Of a DNA stretch of 58,499 bases, positions 1 through 9,545 are shown in pieces. The DNA is from a virus, in the IMG/VR virus record IMGVR_UViG_3300022744_000032, positions 1 through 58,499 of that record; one strand, given 5' to 3'. The notes beneath the pieces are model-generated. The model saw nothing but the letters and a program-made list of their open reading frames with translations, was not told where the DNA came from and searched no databases. Made by a program: the position numbers and the translations under genes. The number at the start of each line of letters is the position of its first letter. Positions within the stretch are counted from its first letter, which is position 1.

Positions 1-271
1 CGGTAAACGCCACGGTCAGTTGTGGAACCGTCACGCCGTCCATACTGACTGTGGTAATCGTTTCGCGTTTTGCGGTATCAGTAATATCCAGGACCCCACC
101 AACCGGTTGCCGGTGGCCGTAGATAACAAACCCTTCGGTCGCAACAAAGGTTTTATCCGCGGGAACAACAGTCACCTGGTGTTGCCAGTCATCAGAATTG
201 TGCGGAATCTGGTGGACGGTGCCGTCCCCTACGACCGCTAAAACTGCTTTTGAGTGCATGGAAACGGTCAT
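1..271 (-). CDS. hypothetical protein, cut by window edge
   Basis: An open frame starts at ATG 271 on the minus strand, after a GAAGGG-like ribosome site, and runs off the left edge after 90 codons. The product begins MTVSMHSKAV and is rich in beta-prone Val/Thr residues. I do not recognise it. It is the last visible gene of the leftward virion block. It has its own palindromic operator upstream (295-311), so it may be separately controlled from the 1800-residue gene that ends at 312. A structural or lysis-linked role is only inferred from position. Confidence 0.6.
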   Translation of the reverse strand, partial: MTVSMHSKAVLAVVGDGTVHQIPHNSDDWQHQVTVVPADKTFVATEGFVIYGHRQPVGGVLDITDTAKRETITTVSMDGVTVPQLTVAFT

Positions 272-294
272 AGCGATACCCTTCTATCGTCTGG

Positions 295-311
295 TATAGG
301 TGTTACCTATA
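295..311 (-). promoter_or_regulatory. palindromic operator, site 1
   Basis: TATAGGTGTTACCTATA is a perfect match to the recurring TATAGGTNNNACCTATA palindrome. Read on the minus strand, the far arm gives a TATACC box that could be a -10 for the gene starting at 271. Confidence 0.75.
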
Positions 312-3300
312 TTACTGCCTAACGCCAGCGGTTTCCAGTCCCTTGTATACACCTTCGCGTAGTGCAGGAACTTGTGAAAACACCGGTGTGTTATGGAGGA
401 TCGCACCTGTTGTGTCCCCCGTTTTCAGATCTTGCACCGTTGTATACGCATGTGACGCAACGGGGCCCATCTCAAACGCGATATTCGACACTGTCGGATG
501 TAGTGCGCCTTTGATGAAAGGCAAACTGGTGATGCCTGCACGATCGAGGAGCGTAGAGGCGATACGCTCCGGGTCCCCGTAATTGGCCGCAACCACGCCC
601 TTGTCGCCGAGTGAACGGATACGTTGTCGGATTTCTTCCTGAAGGGCGGCCAGCGCCATAAGTGCCATAACAGGGGCCGCCAGCCACATCGCACTGGACG
701 CTGCGGCCTGCGACATACTGCCGTTCGCTGCCTGCCGACGAATTTCCCGGTACACGCCCATGTTCACACGTTTGTGCGCAGTCATGTTGAACCCTTTCAA
801 CTGCATCAACATCGCACCGTGTGGGGTGCGTGCAAACCCAGGGGCATCTGCAGCAGTTGGATTCACCACAGTCTCTTGCACAAACCGCGAGATAGCATGG
901 CTAACAAACGCCGCGTCTTCACCTGGCGAAGTCACCCAGGTTTTTTGCCCGCCTGCATCCCAGTTCAGGATGTGGTCCGCAGTAATTTTCGGATGTAACT
1001 CATGCAGGAATTTCTGATTCTCCGCCACATTACGGCCAGCTTTTATTTCACGCGCGGTGTGCAACAGAAAATCCCGCGCAGTAGCAGTGGAAACCACGCG
1101 CCAGAATTGTGCAACCGATTCATTACCTGTCCACTCGAGCACCTTCGGCAGGTACTTCGAGATTGGGCCATTGAAAGAATCTACGCTACCAGCAAAAATA
1201 CTACCCATCGCGGCTTGCATACCAGAATGGATCGTCCCCATGGATTCCGCAAAAGACACCATTTCTTCACGCGTTTTGCCGTGCAACGCGTTGACGACAG
1301 TTTTTGCATAATCTTTTGCTGCTACTGCACCACGTGTGCGTAGAAGCACCGCTGCGCCTTCTGTCATTCCTGCAAGCCCGCCAAACATCAACGAATCCAT
1401 ACCTGCCAATGCACGGACTTCCGTTGCTACTTTGCCCCAGGTTGAGGATAAATCAGCTGGCGTAAGCCCCAGGGAATTCTGCAGAAGAGCATACGCCCTT
1501 GCGTTTTCCGCCGCAGCTTCTTCTTTTGACAGTTTACCCGCGGCCACCAGTTTGTCGAGGTGCCTTTCGTGTGCAACCAGTTCACGATCGATATCCGGTT
1601 TCAGCTTCTCGTATTCAACGCGCGTAGTGACCTTCCGCGTGTATGCAAGTAGATCCTGGATCGGGTTCTTGTTCAGGTACCCTTCTTTTGTCATCGCTGC
1701 CAACAACACAGGATCCGTGATTTTCCGCGCTTTAAGAAAACCGTGCGGCATCATCATACTGCCATCATTGGTGCTCTCGGCGAGAAACTCTTCCGTCAAT
1801 CGCTGCGCATCTGCTGCCTTCCATCCATGCCGGCGGAGGATACGCGTAAAGGCTTCTGGATTTTCCCCCATTTTGGTGGTGTTCCATACACGGGGGAAAT
1901 AATTCTTCTCATAGTGAACATCAGGGAATAAAGGCTTCATGTATTGGTACACATGATCCAGGTATTCACCAAGATTTGCCGCAAGTTTTACCTGCTGCGG
2001 GGTATATCCTTCTACTGCATCGCCTCGGTGGCCAGCAGCCAGCAATTCGAACGCTTTTGCTGTATCCATAGGGATTTCATCTTTCGTGCGTCCCTTTAGC
2101 GCATCTTTCAGTGCGTAATCCAGGTGCGCATTCCACTTCATGGTTTGCGCAGTTGCCGCAGAATGATAAGGAATTTTCCCCGTGTGTTTGCCGAGCGAGT
2201 CGGTGTAAGTTTGCTGCTCGACCAGTTCACCAAGGGGCTCCCACATCGCACGGAGTTTGCTGCCGTCGCTGAACGCCCAGCGGGTTGCTTTCCAGCTCGC
2301 AGGGTCCATGCTGTGTTCAAGAATTTTGGCAAAGAAACCAGGGCCAGAAGAGGGTTCCGGCGCAGCTGGTATTTCTTTGGCGACTGCAGCGCGTTCGCGC
2401 GGTTTTGCAACAGCGACGTTAGGCTCCAGTTTCGGGTCGATTTTCGATTTGTCCCACCAAACTGAGCTGCTATCTTTCGCAACTACCCGCTCCAGAAACC
2501 GGCTGACAGTCTCGTTAACCTGTTGGTTATTTTTTGTCGCGTCGTCTTTCTCACTCCAGATGCGATGAATCTCCGTTGCAATATCACGGAACTTCGACGC
2601 AAGGGCCGAGAAGAGACGATCAGCAATTCCTTTTCGTAAAGGCATAGGGCCTTCAGCCGACAAAACAGGATCTTTTGTATGGATCAGTGCTCGCACATGT
2701 GCGGCGGTTTTTGCACCGAACCATTTGCGAAACGTCACTGGATCAATGGATGATTTTTTTGTTTCTTCCTTGTATGCCCTTTCAAGGTGGCGACGGTACA
2801 GCTGCGCCCTCCCCGGCCCGAACGCGGTCTCATCTGTATGCAAATACTGGTCAAAGATCTGCCGACCAATAGCCTCCGCGATACGGACCTGACGGGATGC
2901 CCTGCCCATAACCCCTTCTTGTAGAGGTGGGACAGTAATTGTCATTCGCCCATCGACTACTTGTACAACGGGGTCCATGTGGGCAAACCGCAGCTGGTTT
3001 GCTTCTTTTTCATGTAGGTGGCTAAGGTCGCCCAGCGCGGGCTTTTCTTCCAGCGCGATTCCTTCCAGCCCAAGGTGATCAAAATGTTTCGCGAGCCCCG
3101 CTGTAAATGCGACATCCAGATCGTTCACTCCGGGGGCGCGCGTAGTGACCTCCATCTGGTGGTGGCTATTAGCTACAGGCGCAGAAAGAGGGTGTACACG
3201 CTCTGCTAACGGCACACCGTTGCGCACAACATGATGTACGACTGTTCCCCCCGCCGCGGCACGATTACGGTCTGCTAGAGCATCTTCCCGGTCACGGGTT

Positions 3301-5714
3301 GAAATATGATGTCCCTGCGCATCCTGGATGGCATCATCCTGCATGGTATTCGTCTGGTGCTGCGCCATCTGGTCAGCAGCTTCGACCGGATCAATTTCCG
3401 TCTCGACGCGGTAAGGATCGAAATCATGCTCTGTGTGCTCATATCCATCCTCACTAGGGGCGTGGCGTCGCGCGCCTGCACGTTCTTTTAGCGCTGCACC
3501 AACGGATTGGCGCTCACTGTTTTTGGAGGAAAGGCGGCCGAAATAGTGGATAAGTTCCGGGCGTAGCCCCACCGGTTTGCCTGTTTTTGGATGAGTACGG
3601 TACGCGGAAGATACGTCATAACCGGCCTGGGCCGCACTAGAAAGCCCTTGTTCCAGCCCGCGGAGGCGAAACTCGGTGGTACTGGTTTCATCTGCAAGCC
3701 CCTCGGCACCAAGAATGTCCATACCCATGGTGGTCAGATCCATGAGCGACATCGGTGCAGGGTTCCCGGCTTTATCTTTCGCCCACAGGATTGTGTTGTG
3801 CTGCTCGCTGTTCTTTTTGTGATGCGCGTCCAGCTCTGCGGGCAGCTTGCCCCGCGTACCACCACGCGGTTCGTGCCGCCCCGTTTCTGGATTGATCTGG
3901 GAATACCGCGCCAGGTTGTCCGCACGCTTTTGTCCATTTTCCCGCGCTTTCTGCAGCCCAACCTGAACACGTTCGACCGTAGACATCCGGACGTTTTTAT
4001 CCGCCGGAGAGGGTTTATCTGTGTAAGGGACAGGCGACAGTTCATCCGGTAAACGATCCTGTATCGCCATCGCATATTTTGGCTCACCAGTAAGGGGGTC
4101 TTTCACCACTTCAGTGCTGTACTGGTTCACCGGATCGCGGTTAAACGCCGCGTGTGCATCCGCAATGCGCTCGACCCGTGCGGGGTCCGTGTCCCCTGCT
4201 ACAACAGTCGAATGTACGCCTTGGTCTTCGAACAAAACTACATTTTCCCGTGCCAGTGCAGTGCCTTTGTACTGCCCGCCAAGGCGGCGCGCGGCTTCCA
4301 CATCACGGGTTTCGCGGGCAGCTTTCTCGGCCAGCGCACCGAGGTGTTGCAAAATTGGGGCTTTCTCTTCAGGCGTACCGTGTTCAATGGTGTGTAATAC
4401 CTGCGCACGGATGTGTTCCGGCAGCCCGTTGATGGCCAGGCGCATATCCGCTGCTGTTACTTTTACCGGCGACTGTGGAGCTGTCTCGAGCGTTTTTGCT
4501 CCTTCGCCCATTACTGCAGCACGAACAGGGGGCGTCACTACCGCCGTGGCGGGGACCCGCTGTATTTGAACTGCATTTGTTCCATCGTCAACAAGGCGAC
4601 CTTCTGGTTCCTGCGCCGGCACAAGGGGGTGCTCCTCTTCCACGACACTGGTGTGCGCCGATTCAGGCGGAGTATAGGCATTACCTGTTTTTGCGGGCAC
4701 AAGATTATCGATCGTTTTGCCTGCCTGTTGCGCCGCGCGGGCGTAGGCCGGGAACTGGTGCCGGATCGCTTCGCCCGACGCCATGACACCGCTGAGGAGC
4801 CCGCCACGAACCATACTGTCCAGGATCTGGGACTTGTTCTCGTCAGAGAACAAGTCACTGCCCGGTTTGTTCGCGTGGGTAAACGCCTGGTCCACGAAAG
4901 TCTGCGCAGTACCGGTCAGTGCTCCAAGTGCGGCCGTGGATACGCCCTCTTTCAGGACGGCCTTGCCGAACTGGGTGCCAAGGCCAAGGAGCCCCATATC
5001 TGCACCGTGTGCAGCCAAAACGTGCGGAAGTTCATGAGGAGGCACCCCCAGTCGACGGGACAATCCAAGTACGCGCAGCGGCGCAGCAGTGTCCAGTACA
5101 CCTTTGATCGCGCCAGCGAACAACGCCTGATTCCCGTTTGGATCTTCAATGCCCTGCTGATCAAAATTCTCGGTGGTCTCGCCAATATGCGGGATAACAC
5201 TGGCCCCGATCGCGCCGGCAACCGCCGCGCGCTGTGCTGCCTGTTCTTCCAGCGCATGCGCCTTGATCAGGGCTTCATCCGCCTGCATATCAGTACCGAT
5301 CGCCTTGCGGTAATTCTGGTAATTGGCGTACCCCTTCTCCCCTAGACTGCGGCGGAGTGCTTTCCCCGCCCGTGCCCGCGCGAGACGGGACGCGCCACCC
5401 ATGCCGAGAATCTGCGCCGCTAATGCAGGAGCTGCTTCACCGAGAGTTTCCAGTGCGTAGGTACCAAAGTCTGCGAGGCTGTCTACATCATCCCAGTCCC
5501 GTATCTCCGGGGGATGTTCCACCATCTGCTGGATATGGTGTGCGACGCCACGTTTTCCCCATTTCTCGAGCGCATCGACCCCGGTTACTTTACCGATAGT
5601 CTGGGCGAAACCGTCCAGGGACGCTGCCAAGGCATGGCCGCCGCGCGCGAGCGCGTTACCGAAAGTAGAACCGTCATCAGCCGGGGCTTGCGCAGGCACT
5701 TGTGGGTTCAGCAC
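312..5714 (-). CDS. giant internal virion / DNA-ejection protein (1800 aa)
   Basis: This is a very long late gene, 4 bases downstream of the 449-residue gene at 5718-7067. The N-terminal third is Ala/Gly-rich and alpha-helical. The middle is charged and low in complexity. The C-terminal third contains a YFPRVW-type motif near residue 1310 and an Ala/Met-rich hydrophobic stretch near residues 1690-1715. Very large helical proteins encoded last in the head/ejection block are typical of podoviral internal virion proteins, which leave the capsid with the DNA and form a channel across the cell envelope. No lytic transglycosylase signature was recognised by eye. The start follows from the tight gene spacing. 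The role is inferred from size, composition and position rather than a diagnostic motif. Confidence 0.7.
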   Translation of the reverse strand: MLNPQVPAQAPADDGSTFGNALARGGHALAASLDGFAQTIGKVTGVDALEKWGKRGVAHHIQQMVEHPPEIRDWDDVDSLADFGTYALETLGEAAPALAAQILGMGGASRLARARAGKALRRSLGEKGYANYQNYRKAIGTDMQADEALIKAHALEEQAAQRAAVAGAIGASVIPHIGETTENFDQQGIEDPNGNQALFAGAIKGVLDTAAPLRVLGLSRRLGVPPHELPHVLAAHGADMGLLGLGTQFGKAVLKEGVSTAALGALTGTAQTFVDQAFTHANKPGSDLFSDENKSQILDSMVRGGLLSGVMASGEAIRHQFPAYARAAQQAGKTIDNLVPAKTGNAYTPPESAHTSVVEEEHPLVPAQEPEGRLVDDGTNAVQIQRVPATAVVTPPVRAAVMGEGAKTLETAPQSPVKVTAADMRLAINGLPEHIRAQVLHTIEHGTPEEKAPILQHLGALAEKAARETRDVEAARRLGGQYKGTALARENVVLFEDQGVHSTVVAGDTDPARVERIADAHAAFNRDPVNQYSTEVVKDPLTGEPKYAMAIQDRLPDELSPVPYTDKPSPADKNVRMSTVERVQVGLQKARENGQKRADNLARYSQINPETGRHEPRGGTRGKLPAELDAHHKKNSEQHNTILWAKDKAGNPAPMSLMDLTTMGMDILGAEGLADETSTTEFRLRGLEQGLSSAAQAGYDVSSAYRTHPKTGKPVGLRPELIHYFGRLSSKNSERQSVGAALKERAGARRHAPSEDGYEHTEHDFDPYRVETEIDPVEAADQMAQHQTNTMQDDAIQDAQGHHISTRDREDALADRNRAAAGGTVVHHVVRNGVPLAERVHPLSAPVANSHHQMEVTTRAPGVNDLDVAFTAGLAKHFDHLGLEGIALEEKPALGDLSHLHEKEANQLRFAHMDPVVQVVDGRMTITVPPLQEGVMGRASRQVRIAEAIGRQIFDQYLHTDETAFGPGRAQLYRRHLERAYKEETKKSSIDPVTFRKWFGAKTAAHVRALIHTKDPVLSAEGPMPLRKGIADRLFSALASKFRDIATEIHRIWSEKDDATKNNQQVNETVSRFLERVVAKDSSSVWWDKSKIDPKLEPNVAVAKPRERAAVAKEIPAAPEPSSGPGFFAKILEHSMDPASWKATRWAFSDGSKLRAMWEPLGELVEQQTYTDSLGKHTGKIPYHSAATAQTMKWNAHLDYALKDALKGRTKDEIPMDTAKAFELLAAGHRGDAVEGYTPQQVKLAANLGEYLDHVYQYMKPLFPDVHYEKNYFPRVWNTTKMGENPEAFTRILRRHGWKAADAQRLTEEFLAESTNDGSMMMPHGFLKARKITDPVLLAAMTKEGYLNKNPIQDLLAYTRKVTTRVEYEKLKPDIDRELVAHERHLDKLVAAGKLSKEEAAAENARAYALLQNSLGLTPADLSSTWGKVATEVRALAGMDSLMFGGLAGMTEGAAVLLRTRGAVAAKDYAKTVVNALHGKTREEMVSFAESMGTIHSGMQAAMGSIFAGSVDSFNGPISKYLPKVLEWTGNESVAQFWRVVSTATARDFLLHTAREIKAGRNVAENQKFLHELHPKITADHILNWDAGGQKTWVTSPGEDAAFVSHAISRFVQETVVNPTAADAPGFARTPHGAMLMQLKGFNMTAHKRVNMGVYREIRRQAANGSMSQAAASSAMWLAAPVMALMALAALQEEIRQRIRSLGDKGVVAANYGDPERIASTLLDRAGITSLPFIKGALHPTVSNIAFEMGPVASHAYTTVQDLKTGDTTGAILHNTPVFSQVPALREGVYKGLETAGVRQ

Positions 5715-5717
5715 AGC

Positions 5718-7067
5718 TTACTTACTCCATGGAGTCGGGTTCGTCAAAGGCGCGCTGACCCAATCCAATGTCTTGCCCAAGCCAGTATCCCCATACTTAC
5801 GGAGGTTCGGCTTATAAATATCATTGGGGTCAGCCGTGCCTTCCATTGCCTGCGCCAGCGCAGTGAGGCGATCATGGTTCACCGTGCCAGTATAAACCCC
5901 TTTATCATCGGCAGCACCGACCATGTGCACCAAATGCCCCACCAGCGTTTTTGCATATTCTGCTTTCTGCTGGTCGTTCAGATCTGCGATGGAATTCGCT
6001 GTTGCCGGAACCAGCCCATGCGCCTTGTATGTATTAAAAACGTCCTGGTTCCTGGCGTAGTTTGCAAAAGTTTCTTTCAACCTGTCGCTGGTCGCGGTAC
6101 GTACATCAGGTGCCGCCGCACCTTGCGCTTTGGCCGCAGCTTCCTTAGCCTGCATCTCCGTGCGAGGGACAACGACATTGGCATATTGCAGTGATGGTTG
6201 GAGAAAACTCCGTTCAGGAGCGTCAGTCAATTCGGGGTGGGAATTCAGGAACGCATCCACAGAACTACCGACAAGGCCGCTGACCTTATCCGCGTGTTCC
6301 GCTTGTAATTTCTTTTGTGCGTCCTGGAACGACTGTTCTTCTGATACATCTTGACGAGCGATACTATTCGTCGCATGCGCGGTTTGCGTCCTCGCTGCGG
6401 TGAGCCGCGCATCAAATACAGGATCTGTTTTACCATCAGGTGTCTTTGGGACATCCCCCATCATCGCCGCCACTTCAGGGTCGCGCAAAGTTTCGCGTTT
6501 ATCCCCGCGCTCCTGGAGGTTTACCCCGCGGGCCTGTAACCCATAGGATTTATCAAACTGTGCTGCTTGCTGCGCGCGTGTTTCCCGCCCCTCAGACTGT
6601 GTCAGCGCCATTTGCGCCCGCGCAAGCTCTGCGGCCTGCGACCTGTCGAGCCCGTGTTCGCTTAAATCTTCCGTGTGGAACTTCCCAGCCTGTTCCAACT
6701 GCGCGCCCTGCAGACCCAGTGATTTATTCTGGTAGTCGACTGTATTCTGCATTTCTTTTTCACGGAGAGCACGGTCTTGTGCGCGATTCATCTGATCGAT
6801 GAGAAGATTGGTCCGCGCCTGCATCAACCCGACGGCGGGGCTAAGATCAATCTGCGCAACTGGCATTTTCGTACTCCCGGCAGCAACGCCGCCTGATTGG
6901 TATAGTGTTCCCCCGACCAACGTGTTGGTCGAGCCGTCAGAACCGTATGCGGTACTTCCAGTCCGGACGTAGGATTTTCCATCCGAACAATACATGGCCC
7001 CTTTTACAAGGGTACAGTCGTCTGCAATAGCGACGCTGCAAAACAATAAAACTAGCCACTTCCACAT
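5718..7067 (-). CDS. putative ejection protein with N-terminal signal-like segment
   Basis: 449 residues. Residues 1-16 (MWKWLVLLFCSVAIAD) look like a cleavable signal peptide. A Gly/Ser/Thr-rich segment follows, then a long Gln/Ala/Arg-rich helical region (about residues 75-330) with coiled-coil character. It lies between two other helical Gln/Ala-rich genes and the 1800-residue internal protein, which suggests one of a set of internal virion proteins. A signal sequence on a capsid-internal protein is odd. It may instead be a membrane-inserting helix used during ejection. There is no recognised family. Confidence 0.6.
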   Translation of the reverse strand: MWKWLVLLFCSVAIADDCTLVKGAMYCSDGKSYVRTGSTAYGSDGSTNTLVGGTLYQSGGVAAGSTKMPVAQIDLSPAVGLMQARTNLLIDQMNRAQDRALREKEMQNTVDYQNKSLGLQGAQLEQAGKFHTEDLSEHGLDRSQAAELARAQMALTQSEGRETRAQQAAQFDKSYGLQARGVNLQERGDKRETLRDPEVAAMMGDVPKTPDGKTDPVFDARLTAARTQTAHATNSIARQDVSEEQSFQDAQKKLQAEHADKVSGLVGSSVDAFLNSHPELTDAPERSFLQPSLQYANVVVPRTEMQAKEAAAKAQGAAAPDVRTATSDRLKETFANYARNQDVFNTYKAHGLVPATANSIADLNDQQKAEYAKTLVGHLVHMVGAADDKGVYTGTVNHDRLTALAQAMEGTADPNDIYKPNLRKYGDTGLGKTLDWVSAPLTNPTPWSK

Positions 7068-7097
7068 ACCTGATCTCCTGTCGGGCGTGGAACAATA

Positions 7098-7709
7098 TTA
7101 CATCGCGATGGCTATTGTCGCTATCGTTGTTCCAATCGCTAGTCCAGTTTGTTGCTTCGACGCAGTATCGGCAGCAGCAGCTTGCTTATTCGACATATTC
7201 CGCTGCGTTTCTGCGTTCGCGGACGCTACGAGATTATCCTGCGCACCAGTGGCCAACCCATTCGTGGTATTGATCAACTGCGACCGCAAAGATTGGTTGC
7301 GCTGGTACTGCTGCGCATACGCATTGTTCATGGTGTTGGTGTCGTAAGTAGCCTGGTTCAACCCCGCCGCGCGCTGCATTTCTTGAGTCGCAACTTTATC
7401 CTGCCCAGGCACACCGCCGTACCGCGCGAGGTCGCGGTTTGTTCGTGCTACTGCGTTTTGTTGTTCAGTCGGATCCCCAATTTGGGCAGCGGCCGTATTC
7501 ACCACATCATTGCTGTGCAGTGACTTTACTGCATCAGAAAGTACCGGCACGTAGTTCTGATTAAAATCCTGCCGTTGCTCCTGCTGGAGCGCGGCCAACT
7601 GCACAGAGGCCGGGTTCGCAGATGAACTACCTCCGCCACCGCCTGATATCTTGTCCATCACCATATGGTGGTGGTCGAAGGGGTTTGTAAATGCACCGAC
7701 CAAACTCAT
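7098..7709 (-). CDS. putative internal virion protein
   Basis: 203 residues. There is a short Gly/Ser linker near residues 24-32, a Gln/Asn/Ala-rich helical core, and a hydrophobic C-terminal 20 residues (TGLAIGTTIATIAIAM) that could insert in a membrane. Its start overlaps the upstream gene's stop by 4 bases, so the two are translationally coupled. Small helical proteins with a membrane-active tail next to giant internal proteins are common among podoviral ejection proteins. No family is recognised and the function is inferred from context. Confidence 0.6.
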   Translation of the reverse strand: MSLVGAFTNPFDHHHMVMDKISGGGGGSSSANPASVQLAALQQEQRQDFNQNYVPVLSDAVKSLHSNDVVNTAAAQIGDPTEQQNAVARTNRDLARYGGVPGQDKVATQEMQRAAGLNQATYDTNTMNNAYAQQYQRNQSLRSQLINTTNGLATGAQDNLVASANAETQRNMSNKQAAAADTASKQQTGLAIGTTIATIAIAM

Positions 7710-8530
7710 AACTGCCGCCCCCCATAAGGGTTGTATCTATTATTAGGGGACATCGCGATGCCATCTGCAAAACCAGTGCGCGTATTATCCGCCGCTGCCG
7801 CAAGCCCCAGCTTCGGCGCGTCATACGCTGGGGTGCTCGGCGTGGTAGTGTTGCCAGGCACTCCGGGGAGTCCTTTTAACATGTAGTGGTAGGCCGCCGC
7901 CCCGCCGAGTGCTTGCGCGGCGGAACCAATGTTGTTGCGGAAATTCAACAAGCTCTGTAATCGCATCCCCTGTTTTTGCTGCGCAAGTTGCGCCTGGTTT
8001 GACATCAGGGCTTTGTTCGCTACATCCGCGGTGGCTGTTTTTTTCATGCCCTCGTCGATGACTTTCGCGCGGTCCGCATCCATAGACTGCTGCCCTGCTT
8101 CGGCAGCGGATACAGCCGCGGCTGCCCGTGCAGCAGAAGTGGTGTCCGCATTCTGGGAAAGTTGCATCTGTGATCGGGTTGAGCCGATATCGACGCCACT
8201 TTCTGACATCGCCTGGCGCAGCCCTTCATTGGCACTGGTTTCGCCCTGGGCTATGTCAGCGTCAGTGCGCGACCGGTTGAAGTTGGTTCGGTCATCCTGG
8301 CTGGTCTTTGTGAGATCCGCACGGTCTTCCGCCTCAAGGGGTTTGCCGATTGTCTTCCAGAGTTTCAGCTGGTCTGCAGCGGCCTCGTCGTTAGCAATCT
8401 CTGCTGCGGTTGCTTGCTGCTTCGGCGCACTGCCTTTGAAAAAGCGAACGCCGCCCTTCCGGTACCCGGAGTGCTCGAAAGTATCTATCAGGGTGCCGTA
8501 GTCTAGGCAGCCAGGTTCTTGCCCATACAT
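7706..8530 (-). CDS. putative internal virion protein
   Basis: 274 residues from ATG 8530, preceded by GAGAGGTGG. An upstream in-frame GTG at 8539 is possible but poorly spaced. The body is Ala/Gln/Asp-rich and strongly helical, followed by a Gly/Pro-rich tail (about residues 215-274). It overlaps the GNAT-like gene upstream by 28 bases and the 203-residue gene downstream by 4. Composition matches the neighbouring ejection-type proteins. No enzymatic motif is visible. Confidence 0.6.
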   Translation of the reverse strand: MYGQEPGCLDYGTLIDTFEHSGYRKGGVRFFKGSAPKQQATAAEIANDEAAADQLKLWKTIGKPLEAEDRADLTKTSQDDRTNFNRSRTDADIAQGETSANEGLRQAMSESGVDIGSTRSQMQLSQNADTTSAARAAAAVSAAEAGQQSMDADRAKVIDEGMKKTATADVANKALMSNQAQLAQQKQGMRLQSLLNFRNNIGSAAQALGGAAAYHYMLKGLPGVPGNTTTPSTPAYDAPKLGLAAAADNTRTGFADGIAMSPNNRYNPYGGRQL

Positions 8531-8934
8531 ACATACCACCTCTCGTAACCGTGTTGTTTACAGGCGCGCTCTGCCCCGTTCCGCCCGTGGAGCATGATGT
8601 GTGTGCACCCACGTTTTTTGGCCCAGGTTTCCAATGTCCCCTCGTTACTCATCGCAGCGAGCCATTCCTCCCGTGGTAGTGTCGCCCCGAAATAAATCAG
8701 CTCCAGCATTGTTTTGCGCGGGTACTTAACAACCTGCGTGACTGCAGCACCGACAACAGTCTGTTCCCCCGCCAGCGCCCACAACTGCCATGCCCCTTCG
8801 CGGCAGAACTGCTCGACATCAACGATGTCATTCTCCCCCTGCGTAGTCTCCAGTGCGTCCTGGATGAATGGCGCACAGTATTTCCATGCGTCAGGAACGT
8901 CGGCGACTGGTACAAATAACAAGGTCGCGGCCAT
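8503..8934 (-). CDS. GNAT-like acetyltransferase
   Basis: 143 residues. The region around residues 48-85, with the order 'WQLWALAGEQTVVGAAVTQV' then 'KTMLELIYFGA', matches the central strands of phage GNAT-fold proteins. A later 'HGRNGAERACKQHGYER' segment near residues 118-134 resembles the acetyl-CoA-side helix and the final GNAT strand. Such proteins are common in podovirus head-tail modules, where their substrate is unknown. It is embedded in an overlapping gene series with virion genes on either side, so it is made late. It could be a degenerate fold without activity. Confidence 0.65.
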   Translation of the reverse strand: MAATLLFVPVADVPDAWKYCAPFIQDALETTQGENDIVDVEQFCREGAWQLWALAGEQTVVGAAVTQVVKYPRKTMLELIYFGATLPREEWLAAMSNEGTLETWAKKRGCTHIMLHGRNGAERACKQHGYERWYVCMGKNLAA

Positions 8935-9545
8935 CAGTTGTGGTACCGCGCAACAGAGGATTTGAATACATTGTCCCGCGCCGCTTCGGCTTTCGCTGCC
9001 TGTACACCCATGGCGTACATCTGCCCCATCGCACCAGCGAGTTGCGGGTTGAACCAGGCAGTTCCATTCGCAGCGTACAGATCAGCCATCACCCCATACT
9101 GGAGTGTCTCGTAATACCGGCTGAATATGGCCGTTGGCATACTGACCGCGTTGTACACAGGCTTCAGTGCCACGAACCCAGTCAGGGTATTCATTACAGG
9201 GGTCTGGAACACCAGCATGTTAGGTGGCGTCAGATATACTCCTTGGCGGCCGCGCATATTCAATGCTGCGTCCCGATAGGAGGTAAACGGGATGTCTTCC
9301 CCGTTAATCTTGACGAGCTGCAACTGACTGATCTCGGTATCCGCCGGCAGTGTGACCGTCCCAACCAAAAGGGCCGCATCAAACGTAACCTGTCCTGTCA
9401 GATCGTACTCGAACGCCTTGGTTTCCTTGCAGAAATCCCGCGCCACACGGCGTGCTGAACGCGAGAACGACATCATCGTAACCGCCGGTATTTGCGCGCG
9501 TACATCAGGGAGCATAGCAGTGAATGCAGTAACAGCAAGTGTCAT
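8934..9545 (-). CDS. conserved head-tail module protein
   Basis: 203 residues, starting at ATG 9545 inside the stop of the adaptor gene (4-base overlap). The N-terminus (MTLAVTAFTAMLPDVRAQIP) followed by a basic helix and mixed alpha/beta sequence is typical of a conserved protein found directly after the adaptor in podoviruses with P22-like portals. It probably contributes to the neck or tail. No catalytic motif is visible. Confidence 0.6.
   Translation of the reverse strand: MTLAVTAFTAMLPDVRAQIPAVTMMSFSRSARRVARDFCKETKAFEYDLTGQVTFDAALLVGTVTLPADTEISQLQLVKINGEDIPFTSYRDAALNMRGRQGVYLTPPNMLVFQTPVMNTLTGFVALKPVYNAVSMPTAIFSRYYETLQYGVMADLYAANGTAWFNPQLAGAMGQMYAMGVQAAKAEAARDNVFKSSVARYHN

Noticed and set aside
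20-241. Plus-strand frame at the left edge
   Set aside because: It is antisense to the partial minus-strand gene starting at 271, which has a ribosome site and better composition.
4413-5345. Long plus-strand frame (310 codons) opposite the 1800-residue gene
   Set aside because: It is antisense to a clear late gene and rich in Arg/Cys/His in a shadow-frame pattern. Several similar shadows (12197-14244, 15035-16120, 17755-18897) were rejected on the same grounds.
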